Origin: Candidatus Rokuibacteriota bacterium
GTDB lineage: Bacteria > Methylomirabilota > Methylomirabilia > Rokubacteriales > CSP1-6
NCBI GenBank assembly: GCA_005887895.1
Contig: VBPC01000267.1
Location: forward strand, 1-43,885
DNA length: 43,885 nucleotides
Direction of reading: 5' to 3'
Shown: positions 1 through 7,032 of the stretch, piece by piece
Position numbering within the stretch: position 1 is the first letter of the stretch
How the letters are laid out: the number at the start of each line of letters is the position of its first letter
Program-made: the position numbers and the translations under genes
The notes under the pieces: model-generated
The model's input: the letters and a program-made list of their open reading frames with translations, nothing else
Told to the model about the DNA's origin: nothing
Databases searched by the model: none

Positions 1-107
1 AAGCGTTGTGAATACCGTTGTGGAATTCTTGGCAAAACCTGGGTAACGGTGGGGAACGGTGCGGCACCCCGACGCGCACGAATCGCCGCTGTTTTCGCGG
101 GGTTCAT
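1..107 (-). CDS. Short unidentified open frame, runs off the window
   Basis: A minus-strand frame opens at an ATG (105-107) and stays open for 35 codons to the window edge. The predicted start reads MNPAKTAAIRARRG; I do not recognise the protein. No convincing Shine-Dalgarno is present. The first 60 bases are only about 50% GC, against about 70% in the rest of the window, and the frame begins about 37 bases beyond the point where a tRNA-Arg is broken. It could be the first gene of an inserted element, or chance. No function is assigned. Confidence 0.25.
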   Translation of the reverse strand, partial: MNPAKTAAIRARRGAAPFPTVTQVLPRIPQRYSQR

Positions 108-143
108 CGTGTTCTCGCGTCGTTGCGCCGCGCCGTCCTCGTT

Positions 144-184
144 GTTTAGGAAACTGCTGCTCTATCCACCTGAGCTACGGGGGC
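144..184 (-). tRNA. tRNA-Arg(CCT), 5' half only
   Basis: Read on the minus strand, bases 184-144 give a correct tRNA 5' half. It has acceptor strand GCCCCCG, TA, a D arm GCTC/AGGTGGATA/GAGC, anticodon-stem strand GCAGT and loop TTCCTAA with anticodon CCT (Arg). Only the first two bases of the 3' anticodon stem (AC) follow. The next bases (AACGAGGACGG) do not complete the stem. No T-loop (GTTCRA) and no matching CGGGGGC acceptor strand appear down to base 1. The gene is therefore interrupted just after the anticodon loop. An integrated element, an intron or decay could explain this. It lies 94 bp downstream of rpoS on the same strand. Confidence 0.7.
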
Positions 185-278
185 CCAGTCGCGAGCGCGA
201 CGGCTCATTCTACCGCGAGGCGCCGGTTCGGCGCGCTCGAGCGCCGGGCGCGGGCCGCTGACGTCGGCGGCCATCCAG

Positions 279-1196
279 TTACAACACGTCCGAGGCGTCG
301 ACGCCGCGGGCGGCGAGGAGCGCGCGCAGTTTGCGCAGGCCGCCGCCCTCGATCTGCCGGACGCGCTCGCGGCTCAGGCCCAGGCGGCGGCCGATCGTCT
401 CCAGCGTCTCCGGCTCGTCGCCTTCCAGTCCGAAGCGCCGGCGCAGCACCGTGCGCTCGTTGGGCGCCAGGTCGTCGAGCACCGCGGCCAGGTCGGCGCG
501 CTGCCGGAAGAGGCGCGTGAGCGTGGCGGCTGGATTGGCCGCGACGTCGGGGATGATGTCGCTCAGCCGCCGTGTCTCGCCGCCCGACGGCGCGTCGAGC
601 GACAGGGTCGGCTGGCGCAGCTCCTCCAGCTCGGCGATCTGCTCCTCGCCGGTGCCGAGCGCCTTCGCCATTTCGGCCGGCGATGGCGCGCGGCCCAGCT
701 CCTGCGTCAGGCGCTTCTGCTCGCGGACGTAGCGGGCGAGCAGCATCTGCACGTGCACGGGCAGCCGCACCGTGCGCGCCTGGTTGGCGAGCGCGCGGGT
801 CACCGCGTGGCGGATCCACCACGTTGCGTACGTCGAAAAGCGCACGCCGCGCTCGCCGTCGAACCTCTCGGCCGCGCGCAGGAGGCCGAGATTGCCCTCC
901 TCGATCAGGTCGGGCAGCGGCAGGCCGCGGTTGAGGTAGCGCCGCGCCACCTGCACGACCAGCCGGAGGTTGGCCTCGACCAGCCGCTGCTTGGCGCTCT
1001 CGTCGCCGGCGGCGGCGCGACGGGCCAGCTGCAGCTCTTCGTCGCGGGACAGCAGTGGAATGCGGGCGATCTCGCCGAAGTACACCGCGAGGTTGGCGCG
1101 ACTGGTGTCGCGCGTCTCGTCCTGTTGATCGAGGTCCTCGACCTCCAGCAGCGTGTCGAGAGGCTCGTCGGGCACGCGCTCGTCGGCCTCAGTCAT
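279..1196 (-). CDS. rpoS: RNA polymerase sigma factor RpoS-like (sigma-70, group 2)
   Basis: A 305-residue sigma-70 family protein that directs RNA polymerase to stationary-phase or stress promoters. Region 1.2 is near residues 35-60 ([14 protein letters not shown]). Region 2 is about 65-135, with [16 protein letters not shown] and the melting/-10 motif [13 protein letters not shown]. Region 3 is about 140-215. Region 4 is about 235-295, with a helix-turn-helix [10 protein letters not shown]. There is no long RpoD-type region 1.1. ATG at 1196 is chosen because the protein starts in family register there and GAGGA lies 5 nt upstream, inside the end of the preceding gene (8-bp overlap). The upstream order surE-pcm-nlpD-rpoS matches the classic gammaproteobacterial locus, which favours RpoS over another group 2 sigma. 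The HTH ends in an unusual GGG ([10 protein letters not shown]). Confidence 0.88.
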   Translation of the reverse strand: MTEADERVPDEPLDTLLEVEDLDQQDETRDTSRANLAVYFGEIARIPLLSRDEELQLARRAAAGDESAKQRLVEANLRLVVQVARRYLNRGLPLPDLIEEGNLGLLRAAERFDGERGVRFSTYATWWIRHAVTRALANQARTVRLPVHVQMLLARYVREQKRLTQELGRAPSPAEMAKALGTGEEQIAELEELRQPTLSLDAPSGGETRRLSDIIPDVAANPAATLTRLFRQRADLAAVLDDLAPNERTVLRRRFGLEGDEPETLETIGRRLGLSRERVRQIEGGGLRKLRALLAARGVDASDVL

Positions 1197-2001
1197 GCTC
1201 TTCCTCGGCGTCGTCCGTCTCTTCCACCTGGCCGATACGCGGCGGCAGCGGCAGCAGGTACAGCGGATTGTAGACGGCGCCGTCGTAGCGGATCTCGAAG
1301 TGCAGGTGGTACGCCGTCGCGCGTCCGCTGCGCCCGATGGTGGCGATGGGATCACCGGCGGCCACGCGCACGCCCGGCTCGACCAGGTTCTCCTCGTTGT
1401 GCGCGTACACCGTGAGGAAGTGTCCGTCGTGCTCGATCTTGACCACGCGTCCGTAGCGGGGCTCGACGTCACTGGCGACGACGACGCCGGCGGCGGCGGC
1501 GAACACGGCGGCGCCGCGATTGGCCTTGATGTCGATGCCGCGATGCCACCCGGCCCGCCGCCGCCCGAACGTCGACGTGATGGGTCCCTCCACCGGCCAC
1601 GCGAAGGCCGGTGAGAGCTCGACGAAGTCGGGCAGCGCCAGGATGAGGCCGCGCGGCCCGCAGCAGCCGCGAGCGGCGCGGCCCGACATCGACGACAGCA
1701 CCTGGCTCGGCCGCCGGGCGGGCGTCGCGGTCGCCGTGGCCGTGCCCGGAATGACGAGCCGCTGGCCCAGTCGAATCGTCACCCGATCACTGGCCAGTCG
1801 GTTGGCCGCGACCAGCGCCGTCACGGAAACGCCGTACCGCGCCGCGATCCCGCTCAGGGTGTCTCCACGCGCCACCACGTGCACGCGCGCTTCCCCGGCG
1901 GCCGGCGCGGGCGGGGGCTCGACGGCGCGCGCGGCGCCGGCCAGCAGCACCAGCGCGGCGGCCGCCGCGCACCGGGCGCGAAGCCGGCGCGCGTCGGTCA
2001 T
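1189..2001 (-). CDS. nlpD: NlpD-like LysM / M23 peptidase protein
   Basis: A 270-residue envelope protein. An N-terminal signal sequence ([20 protein letters not shown]) is followed by a LysM peptidoglycan-binding domain at about 40-85 ([17 protein letters not shown]) and an M23/LytM domain at about 134-251. E. coli NlpD activates amidases for daughter-cell separation and has a degenerate M23 site. Here the zinc-ligand residues look intact: H153 and D157 (HRGID) and H232/H234 (HLHFEI). The protein could therefore be a true endopeptidase. YAHN, as in NlpD, is also present. ATG 2001 overlaps the acylphosphatase stop by 4 bp, and the 3' end carries the rpoS ribosome-binding site. No lipobox cysteine is obvious in the signal region. 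Confidence 0.85.
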   Translation of the reverse strand: MTDARRLRARCAAAAALVLLAGAARAVEPPPAPAAGEARVHVVARGDTLSGIAARYGVSVTALVAANRLASDRVTIRLGQRLVIPGTATATATPARRPSQVLSSMSGRAARGCCGPRGLILALPDFVELSPAFAWPVEGPITSTFGRRRAGWHRGIDIKANRGAAVFAAAAGVVVASDVEPRYGRVVKIEHDGHFLTVYAHNEENLVEPGVRVAAGDPIATIGRSGRATAYHLHFEIRYDGAVYNPLYLLPLPPRIGQVEETDDAEEEHD

Positions 2002-2297
2002 GACTCGAACTCGGCGAACCGGATGTCGAAGTCGGCGAAGCGACCGGTGGGCGCCAGCCAGCGCACGTCGACGTGCGCCACGCGCGACAGCGGGGGCCCC
2101 TTCTCGAGGACGCGCACCAGTTCCTCGATCTGCGCGCGCGGCCCCTCGGCGCGCAGGCGTACACGCCCGTCCCGAAGGTTCATGACCCAACCGCGCAGCG
2201 CCAGCCCCGCGGCGCGACGCCGGGCGTAGTCGCGATACCCCACGCCCTGCACGTGGCCCTCGACCAGGATCTCGGCGGCAGTATTCGGTGTGGTCAT
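1998..2297 (-). CDS. acyP: Acylphosphatase
   Basis: A 99-residue cytosolic enzyme that hydrolyses the carboxyl-phosphate bond of acyl phosphates. It matches the family along its whole length. The phosphate-binding signature [16 protein letters not shown] is at about residues 14-29 with the catalytic Arg, and [11 protein letters not shown] at about 36-46 supplies the catalytic Asn. Length is normal (90-100). The gene begins at ATG 2297, with no clear Shine-Dalgarno. It overlaps the nlpD-like gene by 4 bp, so it heads the acyP-nlpD-rpoS run. The terminator-like hairpin and tRNA-Pro(CGG) lie just upstream, and a promoter in that gap was not recognised. Confidence 0.92.
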   Translation of the reverse strand: MTTPNTAAEILVEGHVQGVGYRDYARRRAAGLALRGWVMNLRDGRVRLRAEGPRAQIEELVRVLEKGPPLSRVAHVDVRWLAPTGRFADFDIRFAEFES

Positions 2298-2316
2298 GCG
2301 TGAGGGGTCGTGGTGG

Positions 2317-2358
2317 CGTCTCCCCCGCCGACCGGCGGCCGCCGGCCGGCGGGAGACG
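2317..2358 (-). terminator. Hairpin after tRNA-Pro(CGG)
   Basis: Left arm CGTCTCCCCCGCCG (2317-2330) pairs with CGGCGGGAGACG (2347-2358), with two bulged C residues. The intervening bases are themselves palindromic (CCGGCGGCCGCCGG), so a longer cruciform is possible. It lies 4 nt past the 3' end of the minus-strand tRNA and before acyP, a sensible place to end or process the tRNA transcript. No U-run follows, so this is not a canonical Rho-independent terminator. Confidence 0.45.
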
Positions 2359-2362
2359 ATGA

Positions 2363-2439
<77 letters not shown>

Positions 2440-2461
2440 ATGTGACCGGGCCATTATACAC

Positions 2462-3139
2462 TCACGATTCCCAGGCGTACTTGCCCACCAGCTTCACGAA
2501 CTTGCAGTCGCTGTGGGCCTGCTTGCGGATCTCCCCGCCCACGTTCTCGACGAGCGTGAGCACCTGGTTCTCGGGACTGCCGACGGGTAGCACCATGCGG
2601 CCGCCGTCGGCGAGCTGCTGCACCAGCGGCGGCGGCACCCCGGGGCCGCCGGCGGTGACGATGATGCGATCGAACGGCGCCTCGTCGGGCCAGCCGAGGG
2701 CGCCGTTGCCCACGCGCACCCAGACGTTGTCGTAGCCGAGCGCCTCCAGCGTCGCCCGCGCGCGCTCGGCCAGGCGCGGCAAGCGCTCGATCGAGCACAC
2801 GCGGCGCGCCAGCTCGGCGAGCACGGCGGTCTGGTAGCCGGAGCCCGTGCCGACCTCCAGCACCTTCTCGCGGCCGGACAGCTCCAGCAGCGAGGTCATC
2901 AGGCCCACGATGTAGGGCTGCGAGATCGTCTGCTCCTCGCCGGTCGGGAGCGGATGATCGCCGTAGGCGCGATCCTGCAGCGCCTCCTGCACGAAGCGGT
3001 GGCGCGGCACGCGCCGCAGCGCGGCCACCACCCGCGGATCGGTCACCCCCCGCGCCGCCACCTGCTCGTCGACCATGCGGTCGCGCTCGCGGGCGTAGCG
3101 GCCGTCGTCGCGCTCGCTCTCGCCGCGGCCGCGGTCCAC
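2462..3139 (-). CDS. pcm: Protein-L-isoaspartate O-methyltransferase
   Basis: This enzyme repairs isoaspartyl residues in damaged proteins by S-adenosylmethionine-dependent methylation in the cytosol. A family-type N-terminal part ([17 protein letters not shown]) leads to the signature [18 protein letters not shown] motif I is [13 protein letters not shown] and the post-motif is [16 protein letters not shown] chose GTG 3139 (225 residues) because GGGGGAGG lies 8 nt upstream and the extra 21 residues match the helix usually present before RMVDEQ. ATG 3076 (204 residues) is the alternative. Only 2 bp separate it from surE, the usual partner. The C-terminus is normal. Confidence 0.9.
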   Translation of the reverse strand: MDRGRGESERDDGRYARERDRMVDEQVAARGVTDPRVVAALRRVPRHRFVQEALQDRAYGDHPLPTGEEQTISQPYIVGLMTSLLELSGREKVLEVGTGSGYQTAVLAELARRVCSIERLPRLAERARATLEALGYDNVWVRVGNGALGWPDEAPFDRIIVTAGGPGVPPPLVQQLADGGRMVLPVGSPENQVLTLVENVGGEIRKQAHSDCKFVKLVGKYAWES

Positions 3140-3141
3140 GC

Positions 3142-3945
3142 TCAGCGCCTCCCCCGTCGCTTCGGCGCCGGCCGGGCGGCGGGCCGTGTGCTCTCCCGCC
3201 GCCACTGGCCGTCGAGCGCGCTCGACCAGTCGCCCATCATGGCCAGCGCGCGATGGTTGGTGAGATCCAGGTGCAGCGGCGTGATTGCCACGAAGCCCTC
3301 GTGGACCGCGCCCATGTCGGTGTCGTCCAGCGCCTCCCACTCGGGAGGGCCCGCGCCCAGCCAGTAGTGCGTCCGCCCGCGCGGATCGACCTGCTCGACG
3401 ATCTTTTCGCTGTACACGCGGTGGCCGAGCCGTGCGAACCGCAGGCCGCGCGGCGCGCCGGCCGGCACGTTGACGTTCAGCAGCGTCTTGGCCGGCAGCC
3501 CCTCGACCAGCACGCGCATGGCGATCAGCCGCGCCACGCGCGCGGCGGTCGCGACCTCGCCGCCGTCCATGAGCGAGACGGCCAGCGACGGCACACCGAG
3601 CAGCGTGCCTTCCATCGCGGCCGACACGGTCCCCGAATAGGTGACGTCGTCGCCCAGGTTGGACCCGTGGTTGATGCCGGACGCGATCAGCGCCGGCCGC
3701 TCGGGCAGGAAGCCGAGGACGCCGAGGTTGACGCAGTCCGACGGCGTGCCGTTGACCGAGAAGCGGCGCTCGCCGACCTGGTGCGGCCGCAGCGGCCGGT
3801 GCAGCGTCAGCGCATGCCCGCAGGCGCTCTGCTCGCGCTCCGGCGCCAGCACCCACACCTCCCCGAGCGGATCCAGCGCCTCGGCCAGCGCCGCCAGGCC
3901 CGCCGCGTGCACGCCATCGTCATTGGTGACCAGCAGCACGGCCAT
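3142..3945 (-). CDS. surE: 5'/3'-nucleotidase SurE
   Basis: A 267-residue metal-dependent nucleoside monophosphatase associated with stationary-phase survival. The metal site NDDG lies at residues 8-11, followed by the family motifs REQSACGHALT, NGTPSDCVNLG and SGINHGSNLGDDVTYSGTVSAAMEG, read here in pieces along residues about 37-112. Length is typical (250-270). It starts at ATG 3945 with no visible Shine-Dalgarno and is transcribed away from the plus-strand tRNA-Pro(GGG), so the 100-bp gap between them should hold both promoters. It is followed at once by pcm, as in gammaproteobacteria. The C-terminal 25 residues are Arg/Pro-rich and probably disordered. Confidence 0.93.
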   Translation of the reverse strand: MAVLLVTNDDGVHAAGLAALAEALDPLGEVWVLAPEREQSACGHALTLHRPLRPHQVGERRFSVNGTPSDCVNLGVLGFLPERPALIASGINHGSNLGDDVTYSGTVSAAMEGTLLGVPSLAVSLMDGGEVATAARVARLIAMRVLVEGLPAKTLLNVNVPAGAPRGLRFARLGHRVYSEKIVEQVDPRGRTHYWLGAGPPEWEALDDTDMGAVHEGFVAITPLHLDLTNHRALAMMGDWSSALDGQWRRESTRPAARPAPKRRGRR

Positions 3946-4020
3946 ACGCGAAAAATGCTACCACGCGCCCTCGCCGCGCTGGCGTTTCGCAGCCGCCGCG
4001 GGCGGCGAGCGGGCCCGTGG

Positions 4021-4026
4021 TATAAA
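4021..4026 (+). promoter_or_regulatory. Candidate -10 for tRNA-Pro(GGG)
   Basis: TATAAA lies 20 bp before the tRNA 5' end in otherwise very GC-rich sequence, on the strand and at the spacing expected for a -10 element. No TTGACA-like -35 is visible about 17 bp upstream, so support is positional only. Confidence 0.35.
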
Positions 4027-4045
4027 ATGGCGTTCTCACTCGCAT

Positions 4046-4122
4046 CGGGGCGTAGCGCAGCCCGGTAGCGCACCGGACTGGGGGTCCGGTGGTCGCTGGT
4101 TCAAATCCAGTCGCCCCGACCA
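4046..4122 (+). tRNA. tRNA-Pro(GGG)
   Basis: A complete 77-nt tRNA with acceptor CGGGGCG/CGCCCCG, D arm GCGCAGCCCGGTAGCGC, anticodon stem CCGGA/TCCGG, loop CTGGGGG (anticodon GGG), T-loop GTTCAAATC and encoded CCA. It is the only plus-strand gene in the window, divergent from surE and convergent with the MerR gene. A perfect 11-bp hairpin follows 4 nt later. Confidence 0.97.
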
Positions 4123-4126
4123 CTCC

Positions 4127-4154
4127 TCGAAGGGGGGCTTATGCCCCCCTTCGA
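4127..4154. terminator. Bidirectional hairpin between tRNA-Pro(GGG) and merR
   Basis: A perfect 11-bp inverted repeat, TCGAAGGGGGG / CCCCCCTTCGA, with a 6-nt loop CTTATG. It sits between the plus-strand tRNA end (4122) and the minus-strand MerR stop (4161), the usual place for a shared terminator of convergent genes. Neither side has a strong U-run. Confidence 0.65.
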
Positions 4155-4160
4155 CGGTCG

Positions 4161-4526
4161 TCAACGCGCCAGGCGCGCGCGCAGGGCGGTGAGGCGCTCG
4201 CGCATGCGACGCAGGGCGTCCGCGTAGACCGTCTCGCGCAGCCCCAGCTCGAGCTGCTGCCCGCCCCGTCGCGAGCCGGCCAGCAAGCGCTTCTTGGCGC
4301 CCTCGAGCGTCAGCCGCTCGTCGTAGAGCAGGGTCTTGATCCGCTGCACGAGCTCGAGGTCCCGAGGGCGGTAGAGGCGCTGCCCGGCGGGATTTTTCTT
4401 GGGACGGAGCAGCTTGAACTCGGACTCCCAGTAGCGGAGGACGTAGGCCGGCACCGCGGTGATCTGTTCGACCTCGCCGATCCGGTAGTAGAGCTTCTCG
4501 GCGGCCGCGGAGATCGCCACGCTCAC
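4161..4526 (-). CDS. MerR-family transcriptional regulator
   Basis: A 121-residue protein with an N-terminal winged-helix MerR domain (residues about 14-82). It carries YRIGEVEQITAVPAYVLRYWE (helix-turn-helix in two pieces here) and the wing motif NPAGQRLYRPRD. The remaining 40 residues are a short Arg-rich tail. No Cys cluster or ligand domain is seen, so the signal cannot be named. It begins at GTG 4526, overlapping the ihfA stop by 4 bp (GTGA). This ihfA-merR pairing is common in deltaproteobacteria and relatives, where the partner is also an orphan MerR. Confidence 0.85.
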   Translation of the reverse strand: MSVAISAAAEKLYYRIGEVEQITAVPAYVLRYWESEFKLLRPKKNPAGQRLYRPRDLELVQRIKTLLYDERLTLEGAKKRLLAGSRRGGQQLELGLRETVYADALRRMRERLTALRARLAR

Positions 4527-4804
4527 TGGGCGCCGGCGTTGATCCGCTGCTTCAGGCCCTTGCTGGGCTTGAACGTCAGCACCTTGCGCGCCGTGATCTC
4601 GATGCTGTCGCCGGTCTGGGGATTCCGTCCGCGCCGCGACGCCTTGCGCCGGATGCGGAAGTGGCCGAAGCCGACGATCTTCACGTCCTCGCCCTTCTCG
4701 AAGCACCGGAAGATGATGTCGAACACCGACTCGACGACCGACGCCGATTGGCGCTTCGACAAGCCGTGATTCGCGACCGCGTTGACCAGATCGTTCTTGG
4801 TCAC
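4523..4804 (-). CDS. ihfA: Integration host factor alpha-like DNA-bending protein
   Basis: A 93-residue HU/IHF-family protein that binds and bends DNA as a dimer. It has the beta-arm region VGFGHFRIRRKASRRGRNPQTG, whose GRNPQTG carries the intercalating Pro, and a C-terminal KVLTFKPSKGLKQRIN. GTG 4804 is used, with AGGAGGTGA upstream, one of the strongest ribosome-binding sites in the window. The downstream MerR gene supports IhfA over plain HU. A second family member (91 residues) lies near rpsA at 17410, so the two may form the IHF heterodimer. That pairing is inferred. Confidence 0.82.
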   Translation of the reverse strand: MTKNDLVNAVANHGLSKRQSASVVESVFDIIFRCFEKGEDVKIVGFGHFRIRRKASRRGRNPQTGDSIEITARKVLTFKPSKGLKQRINAGAQ

Positions 4805-4841
4805 TGTGAACCCTCACCTCCTCCGGAGTCCGAGCGATGCC

Positions 4842-6074
4842 TCATCGGTCGCCTCGCGCGATGAAGGGCTTGTAACCCTTGGTCTCGAGCTCGCGCGCGG
4901 CCGCCAGCGCCGCTGCGCGATCGACAAACGCGCCGACCCGCACGCGATGGAGCTCGGCGCCGCCGCTCTCGGCCGGCGCCGGGGCGGTGGACGCCGCGGC
5001 CCGCGGCGACGCCGACGCGCCGGCCGACCGCTTCACCTGCACCTTGAAGCCTTCGACAGCGAGATCCTTGGAGAGCGCGACGGCGTCGCGCAGCGACAGG
5101 CTGGGCCTGACCACCATGCCCGCCCCCGACGACTCGGCCGCCAGGCCCTTCGCCGACAGGCGCTTGGTCAGCTCGTCAGGCGTCTGGCCGGTGACGTACA
5201 CGTCGTACTGATCGCTTCCGCTGCCGTTGCTCGCTGGCTTCGCCGCGGGAGTCGCCGTGCCCCGGGCCGGCGCGGCGCCGCCGACGCGCGTCACCGACTC
5301 CTCGACCTTGAAGTTCTCCTCGCGAAGCTTGGCGGCGACACGCTTGGCGGTCTCGGCGTCGCGGAACGCCCCGACCTGCACCCAGAACGGCCCGCTCGAG
5401 ACCGCGGTCGACGGCGTGGCCTTGGCGGCGACCCGCTTCGGGGCCGCCGACGTCGTCGCCGTCGCCGATGTCGTCGCCGCCGCGGGCCTCGCCTCGTCCT
5501 TGGCCGCGCTCGACGGCTTGGCCTGGCTGTCCGCCTTCGCGATCGTGTCTGGCTTCGACGGTGACGCCGGCTGCGCCGGGACGTCGGGCTTTGCCTTGTC
5601 GGTCACGGCCATCGCGCTCTTGCTCTTGGCCTCGCTCGGCGGGGCGACCGCGCGCGCCTCGCTGCGCGGCGGCGGGGGCTTCGTCTCGACGGGACGTGCG
5701 GTCGTCGCCGCGGGCTTGCTTTCGCTCTTCGGCTCCGAGCGCGCGGGCGGCAGCGCGGGCGCCGGCGTCGAGGGGGCGCTGGGCGCCGGAATGAGCGTCG
5801 TCTCTCTCTTCTCGGTCGGCGCCGGCGGCTTCTCGGTCGGGGGCGCCGGTTTTTCCGTCGTCGTGGGCGAGGACTTCGCGGTGACGGGAGGGCGCGAGAG
5901 CGGCGGGTTCATCCAGTCGAGCAGCCACGGAACGGCGACGGCGCCGACGACGCCCAGCACGATCACCACCAGCACCACGCGAAACCAGGTCGCCGCGAAG
6001 ATGGACCGCGGCGGGACTTCCTCGTACAGGTCGCGCTCTTCGCTCGGGTCGTCGTGCTGCGGACTCACCGCCAC
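4842..6074 (-). CDS. SPOR-domain membrane protein with long Pro/Ala/Lys linker
   Basis: A 410-residue bitopic inner-membrane protein. A short cytoplasmic N-terminus is followed by one membrane helix at about residues 31-51 (VVLVVIVLGVVGAVAVPWLL) and a roughly 170-residue low-complexity Pro/Ala/Lys/Ser periplasmic linker. SPOR-type modules follow. The first is at about 231-260 (FWVQVGAFRDAETAKRVAAKL), there is a weaker middle region, and the last is at the C-terminus (VRVGAFVDRAAALAAARELE). SPOR domains bind denuded septal peptidoglycan, so a cell-division or envelope role is likely. GTG 6074 is the only workable start in frame. It lies between DUF3047 and ihfA. It resembles DedD/FtsN in layout, but no FtsN-specific motif is seen. 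Confidence 0.8.
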   Translation of the reverse strand: MAVSPQHDDPSEERDLYEEVPPRSIFAATWFRVVLVVIVLGVVGAVAVPWLLDWMNPPLSRPPVTAKSSPTTTEKPAPPTEKPPAPTEKRETTLIPAPSAPSTPAPALPPARSEPKSESKPAATTARPVETKPPPPRSEARAVAPPSEAKSKSAMAVTDKAKPDVPAQPASPSKPDTIAKADSQAKPSSAAKDEARPAAATTSATATTSAAPKRVAAKATPSTAVSSGPFWVQVGAFRDAETAKRVAAKLREENFKVEESVTRVGGAAPARGTATPAAKPASNGSGSDQYDVYVTGQTPDELTKRLSAKGLAAESSGAGMVVRPSLSLRDAVALSKDLAVEGFKVQVKRSAGASASPRAAASTAPAPAESGGAELHRVRVGAFVDRAAALAAARELETKGYKPFIARGDR

Positions 6075-6108
6075 CTCGGCATCACGAGGCTGACCGTCGT
6101 CATGCGGC

Positions 6109-7032
6109 TCATCTTAGCATGGCGAATGGGTTTTCCCTGCCTGCCACGCCGGGCCGGGAGAAGGTCAGGTCGCCGAAGAGGGCCTCGGCCTCGCTATGGG
6201 TGTCGTTGCTGTCGATCATGAGGGCCACCTTGCCCAGCCGGGGCGGCTGGCGGCCGAACAGGGCGCGGTAGTCCTCGGCCACGTTGCGCTGCTCGCGCAC
6301 CCAGGTTTCGAGCCGGCCGGCGCCCGACTGGAGCACGACGATCCGGACGTTCGGAGCGCGGGGGTGCCGCAGCATCGTGCCGGCCGGCGCGCGGCTGTCC
6401 CACACGTAGCCGATCACGTCGCTGGCGGTCGCCGGCGAGGGCCAGCGGGGAAAGATCACGTAGACCTGGGCGGCCTGGTCGTCGTGGGTCGGATCCCGCA
6501 CGTCGCCCGCCACCGGCAGCCGCAGCGCCTTCCAGGACCACGCGAGACTCGGAAACTGCCGGACGTCGAGAACCACGTCGCGATGGAGCGCGAACGAGGT
6601 GCCGGCGCTGCGCAGCCGCAGCGCCACGCGGCCCTCGTTTCGCACGAGCTCGACGGAGGCGTCGCCGGTGAACTCCTTGAGCTCCCACCCGAGCGGCACG
6701 CCGGAGGCCGGCAGGTGCGCGGGCACGTCGTCGCTGACGGGCACCAGGACGCGGCCCTCCCGGTCGGGTGTCGGGACGTGGACGCCCGGCAGCGTCACCG
6801 CCACCGCGCGCACCGGGGCGGGCGCCACCGACGCGCGCACGAGCCCCGACGGTGCAGGAACGGTGAAGGCCGACGTCGACGGCCGTACCACGGTGCCGCT
6901 CCCCGACCCGCTGAAGTAGAACGCCCGGTGCCGCGGGTTCGAGAGCAACACCGCAGCCGCCGCGGCGAGCAGCAGCACGCTCAGCGCGGCCAGCCTCGGA
7001 CCGACATGACGCCTCGTGCGACGCCGCTTCAC
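6109..7032 (-). CDS. DUF3047 family exported protein
   Basis: A 307-residue protein with an N-terminal membrane anchor or signal (LAALSVLLLAAAAAVLLS, residues about 14-31). The DUF3047 pattern follows: FPSLAWSWKALRLP, then DDQAAQVYVIFPRW, YVWDSRAP, REQRNVAEDYRALFG and a C-terminal IDSNDTHSEAEALFGDLTF. The family is known mainly from environmental proteobacteria and has no assigned function; a beta-sandwich carbohydrate-binding-like fold is only a guess. GTG 7032 overlaps the der stop by 4 bp (GTGA), so it is translationally coupled to der. About 60 residues after the anchor (Gly/Ser/Val/Pro-rich) are outside the conserved domain. Confidence 0.75.
   Translation of the reverse strand: MKRRRTRRHVGPRLAALSVLLLAAAAAVLLSNPRHRAFYFSGSGSGTVVRPSTSAFTVPAPSGLVRASVAPAPVRAVAVTLPGVHVPTPDREGRVLVPVSDDVPAHLPASGVPLGWELKEFTGDASVELVRNEGRVALRLRSAGTSFALHRDVVLDVRQFPSLAWSWKALRLPVAGDVRDPTHDDQAAQVYVIFPRWPSPATASDVIGYVWDSRAPAGTMLRHPRAPNVRIVVLQSGAGRLETWVREQRNVAEDYRALFGRQPPRLGKVALMIDSNDTHSEAEALFGDLTFSRPGVAGRENPFAMLR

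Noticed and set aside
1-150. A group I intron in tRNA-Arg(CCT).
   Set aside because: The split site fits, but I saw no guide sequence pairing with TTTCCT (needs GGAAA-like bases) and no core P4-P7 segments in the 143 available bases. It stays an open alternative only if the contig is extended.
3920-4123. A minus-strand frame starting MVGATGFEPATTG over tRNA-Pro(GGG).
   Set aside because: This is the familiar false protein from translating the antisense of a tRNA gene.
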